DNA of 64,000 nucleotides, taken from Sinonovacula constricta (lineage: Eukaryota > Mollusca > Bivalvia > Cardiida > Solecurtidae). This document shows, piece after piece, positions 55,701-61,700 of this stretch. Each line of letters starts with the position of its first letter. The stretch's first letter is position 1. The translations under genes were made by a program, and so were the position numbers. The stretch lies in contig CM017556.1 of assembly GCA_007844125.1 (NCBI GenBank), positions 81,274,409 to 81,338,408 on the forward strand. Direction: 5' to 3'. Below the pieces are notes generated by a model. It had not been told where the DNA came from. It saw only the letters and a program-made list of their open reading frames with translations, and did no database searches.

Positions 55701-58700
55701 TTGCATGTTTGAGAGAAAAAATGGGGTCCAAACTGTCAGATTCCACCTTTTAGCAGTTTGACAGGAAATAAAAAATACAGAAGGTCATTGTTATAGTACA
55801 TTGGTAGTTACCTTTTCATTTAAACCTATTGGAAAAAAAGTAATATTAATCCTTCTCAACTGTCCACTTCCTTGGTAGAACCAGTACTCAGGTACTGAGT
55901 ACCTGGAGCAGTGTGCCGTAAATAGTCTTGCTCAAGGACTTACATCACATGGTCAGTTTCGGAGTCCAATGTCTAAACCACTAGACGACAGATGCCCTCG
56001 TGGCATAGTTACCTGTACCATGGACAGTACAAAGCACCAGCATTGCTGATGGTTGAGCTGTTAGAGCGGAGGATTTTTGTGCAATTTTTTTTTACTTTAT
56101 TTTGAGAAGGTCTTTCAGCTGATCTTCAGTGTGCCCATGGTTTTACCCAGACTTTTGTCTGGGGTCTACCTCCACCAAAATTGGTTAAAAAATTGTAATT
56201 TGGTTATTGAAAGTTTATCCCCCCACACACACACACACAAATAAAAAAATCCTGTATACTTAACTTATATACTTCTTGGAAAAATCTTATTAGCATGTAT
56301 TATTCCTATATGGAAACAAATAGTCACAATTTAATAATATTGTTGCATCAGATTTTAGATACAATACTCCCAAGGGCAGAATTATCTGAGGAGTTCTGAT
56401 TAACTTTGCTGTCTCCTTCGTACCTACCTAGATTGCTGACCTTCGCCGGCAGCTACTGCAAGCAAAGGATGCTCCCCTCCAAGAAGTGCAGTTGAAGAAT
56501 CAACAGCTTACAGAACAACTTGAGGTCATGGAGAAGGTTGTTGCTCAGAAGGCACACACCACAGCCAAGGTAACACAGATCAGGCTGTTTTTGTTAAAAA
56601 AACTCTTATAACAAAAAGTGGCACACATGGAAATCATCAGACTTATAAGCCTCTGACCATGTGGGTCAAAATGCCACTCCCGGCCTAAACTTTCATGTGG
56701 GAAGGTCTTATAGCTGACTTGTCCTGTTCCAGTTCTACACAGACATTAATCTATAATAATACAAAAATCTGGATGTGGCCAATTTGACCATAATTGCGTA
56801 GGTGTGACATAAACAACCAGGAAATACTACTTTCAGATTTAATTTTAGATTGTTTTTTAAGTGTTTTGCACTTTCTTGATCAGCTTTTTGGCAAAGATTT
56901 GTTTAATGTCACGTTATATGGCTAAATCATGTCACACAAGGAGATTGGGCTTTGTTCTCCCAATTAAATGCTATTTAGGCCTTGTTCTCCAAATTAAATG
57001 CTACCTGGGCTTTGTTCTCCCAATTAAATGCTACCTGGGCTTTGTTCTCTCAATTAAATGCTATTTAGGCCTTGTTCTCCAAATTAAATGCTACCTGGGC
57101 TTTGTTCTCCCAATTAAATGCTACCTGGGCTTTGTTCTCCCAATTAAATGCTACCTGGGCTTTGTTCTCCCAATTAAATGCTACCTTGCTGCCATGTACA
57201 CATTTGCATCTATCTGTGGCCTGTAGCTTGGTGCCAAATTAGCAATACTTGTAAAACTAATGAGAACACATGCAATTGGCCGGATTTGACTTTGAATTAT
57301 AGATTAAAGATATGATAGGTTCGATTCCCAATAAAAGTCTCAAATGAAAAGCTTAATGATTGAGAACATTTATTAATTTTTTGCTCTATTTAAATGAAAA
57401 CAAGTAGACATCATAAATTTGACAACATTATTGTTGCTATCTTTCAATGAAAAAGAGAGCTTATCAATATGCGTTTTTTATTTAAAATGTATTCAGTTGA
57501 TCCTATAATTGCTGCCTCTATCAGGTCCTTTCTTAAGAGCCCTTTAGTTTATATTTTTTTGATTAACTACATAGTTAATTAAATTTAAATTGATCTGATA
57601 AGTGCTGCTCTATCAGTTCTCTGCTTGAAAGCCCAACCAGTGCTGCTATTGTAGAAATGTAAGTAACTTAAGAGGCAGCTCCTTTCATAGCCTTACTTAA
57701 TTAATCAAATATTTAATTGAACAACTAATTGATCCTATTATTAAATTGCCCTCAGTCACCTACTGAAGGCCCCAGCAGTCCTGGTACAGGAGACATGCAA
57801 CTGTATGAGAAGAATCAAGAACTGCAGAGACGATTGCTGAAATTGTCTGAGGAGAATATCGAACTGAAGTTCGAGGCAGAGCAGGCTCGGAATGATCTGC
57901 CGAGGCTTAAGGTAAAGAAGTTATAAAATTATTTATTTGGTCCATATGATTTGATTAGTGCATTTATTCGTAACATTTGTTTTAATTTACTTTTGTGTGG
58001 ATTTCCATTTGCAGAGTGTGAAACTGTAGATAAAATTAGACCATATCTGTGTAATAACAGTTAAAGCTTTAACAAAACCATGTTTTATTTATGATTATTT
58101 TAAGCCTAAAGCTTAGGTTATCTGTTTACTATGGGCACAGTTCTAGTTAATTGTTTATAAGATTATAGCAGTATGTTAAGTTCAAGAGCTTTAGATCAAA
58201 AACAACAACAATGAAAAAACATTTTATGTTGATTCTACATACTTGTGTATGTGTAAACTGGATGCTCATATATGTTATATCATGTGTATGATCTTAGGTT
58301 TTTTGTGATGTCATGCCTAGTAGCGCAATCGGTAGAGCATCGGCTTCAGGTACAGGAGGCCCCGGTTTTGGTTTCAGGCCGCGACATACCAAAGTCATTA
58401 AAAATGTTAGTAGTATAGCTCCCTTGCTAACATGCAAGCAAATGTAAGGGTAGTTCCACAACTGGTTGGCCTGGTGTCAGGAAAAGGTGACTGGGTGTGA
58501 TATCATGCCAGATGTTCATGGCGTGCTATATAAAGTGAAGGCAGTACAATATCTGCTTCAAGTGGACACTGTCTTCAGATAACTGAAATACTGTTGGTGG
58601 GACAATAAACCCAATAAACAACAACAAAAACAGCACTTGTAGACTACCTTTTATGCTGTATTGCTTGCCTGTTTATGATCTGACATAATATTACTCGTTC

Positions 58701-61700
58701 CCTGTAGGACCGTATTGCTGATCTGCAGCGATATGTGGATGCCCTGAAGACTGAGAACTCCCAACTACTGGCTGGGGATGGCACCAATAGGTCCCTTGAC
58801 TCTGGTGGATCAAGCATCAGGAGGGTATGTATTTGTGGAGTGTTGGACAAGTAAAACTTGAACAAGATACAAGTTTATAGAAGTTTTTGGTACTGTAGGT
58901 AATTAGGGAAGTAGTCAAATCTCAATTCATCACAACTCCTACTTGCCCTATATTGCCAACCTCAGGCTGGAGGCAGGATCAACATGTTTGGTGGAATGAG
59001 GGATAACAGTAACTAACTTATAACTCCTCAGCTCCTCACTGCATGGGTTAGAGTACCTGTCAGGGCAAGAACTTTTAGGCTGGTAGGTCTTTTAGCTAGC
59101 CTGTGATGTGCGGCAGGTTTTATCCATGACATATGCAAAGGGTTTTCCTCCACCAATAATTAGCTTGATGTCACCAATATGACTGTAAATGTGAAAGTGT
59201 GATTTGAAAAAAAAAAAAAATAAATAAATAAATAGGGTGCATACTAAAAAGAGGCCAGTCTATCCAGATAACGAAAAGACACTGTGTTCAAAGCACAACC
59301 ATGTTTATTTGAGGTTGGCAGAGCTGTTAGAGTCACTGACTTGTATCTCCTTTGGCCCTTAGAACAGTGGTTTGTCATCAGCTAACGTGCAGTATACATG
59401 CAATATGACTATAATTTTGTTGGTGCAATGTAACATTTGTGTTAATTCAATGGAATCTTTACCTCTTTCATCCTCAGATTGGGGAGAGTGGTAAGAGCAC
59501 CCGGCAGTTAGAGAAGACGATTGCCCTGCTGAAGAAGGTGGTAGAGCGTGTCCAGTCAGAGAATGAACAACTCAAGAAGGCCCCAGGGGTGGTCAGTAAT
59601 GAGAGATTACAGAATCTGCAGATGGAGAATGAAGGCCTCAAGGTAAACAATCTTGTACATGTAAATCAGTCACATGGTTAACTGTTTACAGGCTTTCAAG
59701 CAGGCCCTACTTTTCCTACTTTTCCCTACTTTTTTGGGTTTGGCCCTACTTTTCCCTACTTTTTTTTTTTAGAGCCCTACTATCCCTTCTTTTTGAGAAA
59801 AAAAGTCATATTTAATTTTTTACATAATCTTACATGAATATAAATTTGTTTAAAAATAAAAGTTAATACATTTTTCTGCATTTTTCTTTTAAAAACTAGT
59901 TGCTAGTATATTTCAAGGACACAAAGGATGGTACCAGTAGTTGGTCTTCAGTGGTGCAGGGAGATTCCATTATGAGGATGGTTGGAGCTGACAAGACATT
60001 AAGCCAGACAAGGTTTATCGCCCAACTCATCCTTGTGGAATCTCTGTTGAGACACTGAAGACCACTTTACAGGTGCCATGAACATGTTAGTAGGTGTTTT
60101 TTCGCAGCTGAATGGTAAGTAGACAGCCCTATTATCCCTACTTTTTTGCTATGAAAATCCCTACTTTTCCCTACTTTTTTAGGAAAAAATCCCTACTTTT
60201 ATCCCTACTTTTTTCTTTGTGGTCACTTGAAAGCCTGTGTTTAGTCAAAGTATGACTACATATGTTCAAAGAACAGAGGAAAATGTAATATGCAATATAT
60301 GTACAAAAACTGAAATAGTTAGTGTATTTATCATCATTTAGCTCTTACATTTTCTAAATTGCAGTCTGCTGGAAGGTAATTAGACGGAAATTAGTTCCAT
60401 GAATCTGTGTAGTACCCCACACAGGTAGCACAGTTGGTAGAGCTTCCTTTTCTGAAACCGGTCGCAAAAGCTTAACCGATAGAGCGTCAGCTTGGGTATC
60501 GGGAGGTCGCGGGTTCAATCCCAGCCAGGTCAAACCAAAGACTTTAAAGTTGGTAGTAGTGGCTTTCCTCCTATAGCTGGGGGCTAAGGGGAGAGCATTA
60601 CGACAGACTCGTTGGTGTCAGTATAATGGACTGGTCAGGTTCAGTCCCTGGGCACCTCATAAGTGCACCTGTGCTATAATGATAGAAATGTCACTGCACA
60701 GTATCGGCAAAAATGCCGGCAAATCCCAATCCCATCCCTCATTTTCTGATGCAAGGTTCAATCCTAGCTTGGAAAGAATTTTAGTTGTAAAAATGGATGT
60801 GATGTTTAGTGTCTTGTTTTACAAATTAGCTAATAAGTTCAATTCTGTTACTAGTTGACCAGGTGTAATGATTGTGTGACTAGAAAAGGTAAGCTAGAAA
60901 GTTGTTAAAAAAGCATAACATAACTTGCTTCATATTGGTAAACTAAAGCTTCCTTGCTATTTTTCGTTTGTTTCCACTGAGACATATGCTTAGCTATAAG
61001 AATGTATGATCTTTTCAGGGTCAGATGGAGGAGTTGCGCCAGAAGATGGGCGCAACACTCAGTGAGAGGTACACCAGCTCACAGAAGGGTACGGCCAAGA
61101 TGATGAATGATTATGAGAAGATGAGGAAAGACTTAATGAAGGTATGCTGGTCTGTTTGACTCGACTCAATAAGTTAAGTTGTTGTTAACCCTTAGCTTGG
61201 TAAGCATGTATTTATACAGCTCAGGTACCAGAAGTGCTTGTGCAAACGGTAGAGCATAAACTCCAGGTACGGAAGGCCCGGGTTTGATCCCAGGCTTCGG
61301 CATATCAAAGTTGTCAAAAAATGGTAGTGTTAAAGCTGCCTTGCTAACACTCAAACAAATATGAGGGTAGTTCCATGACTGGTTGGCCAGGTGTTGGGAT
61401 AATGTGACTGGGTGGGGTATCAAGCCAGGTGTCCACAGCATGCTATACACAGTGAAGGCAGCACTATATCTTCTTCAAGTGGACATCGTCTCCAGATAAC
61501 AGAAATACTGTTGGTGGGACGATAAACCCCAAAAAACAAACAATTCATTTTGTAAGATATTTGTTTTGTTTTGCAGGAAATGGACACCAATGAGAAGCTA
61601 CGTGCCAATATAGCCTCACTGGAAATTAAGCTAGCTCAGCAGAGGAACACTATTGATGAGTCGAAGACGAGATTACAGATAGAGGAAGGAAAGCAGGAGG

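Noticed and set aside
56861..57226. 121-codon open frame with repeated CYLGFVLPIK
   Set aside because: It is the 30-bp tandem repeat read in frame.
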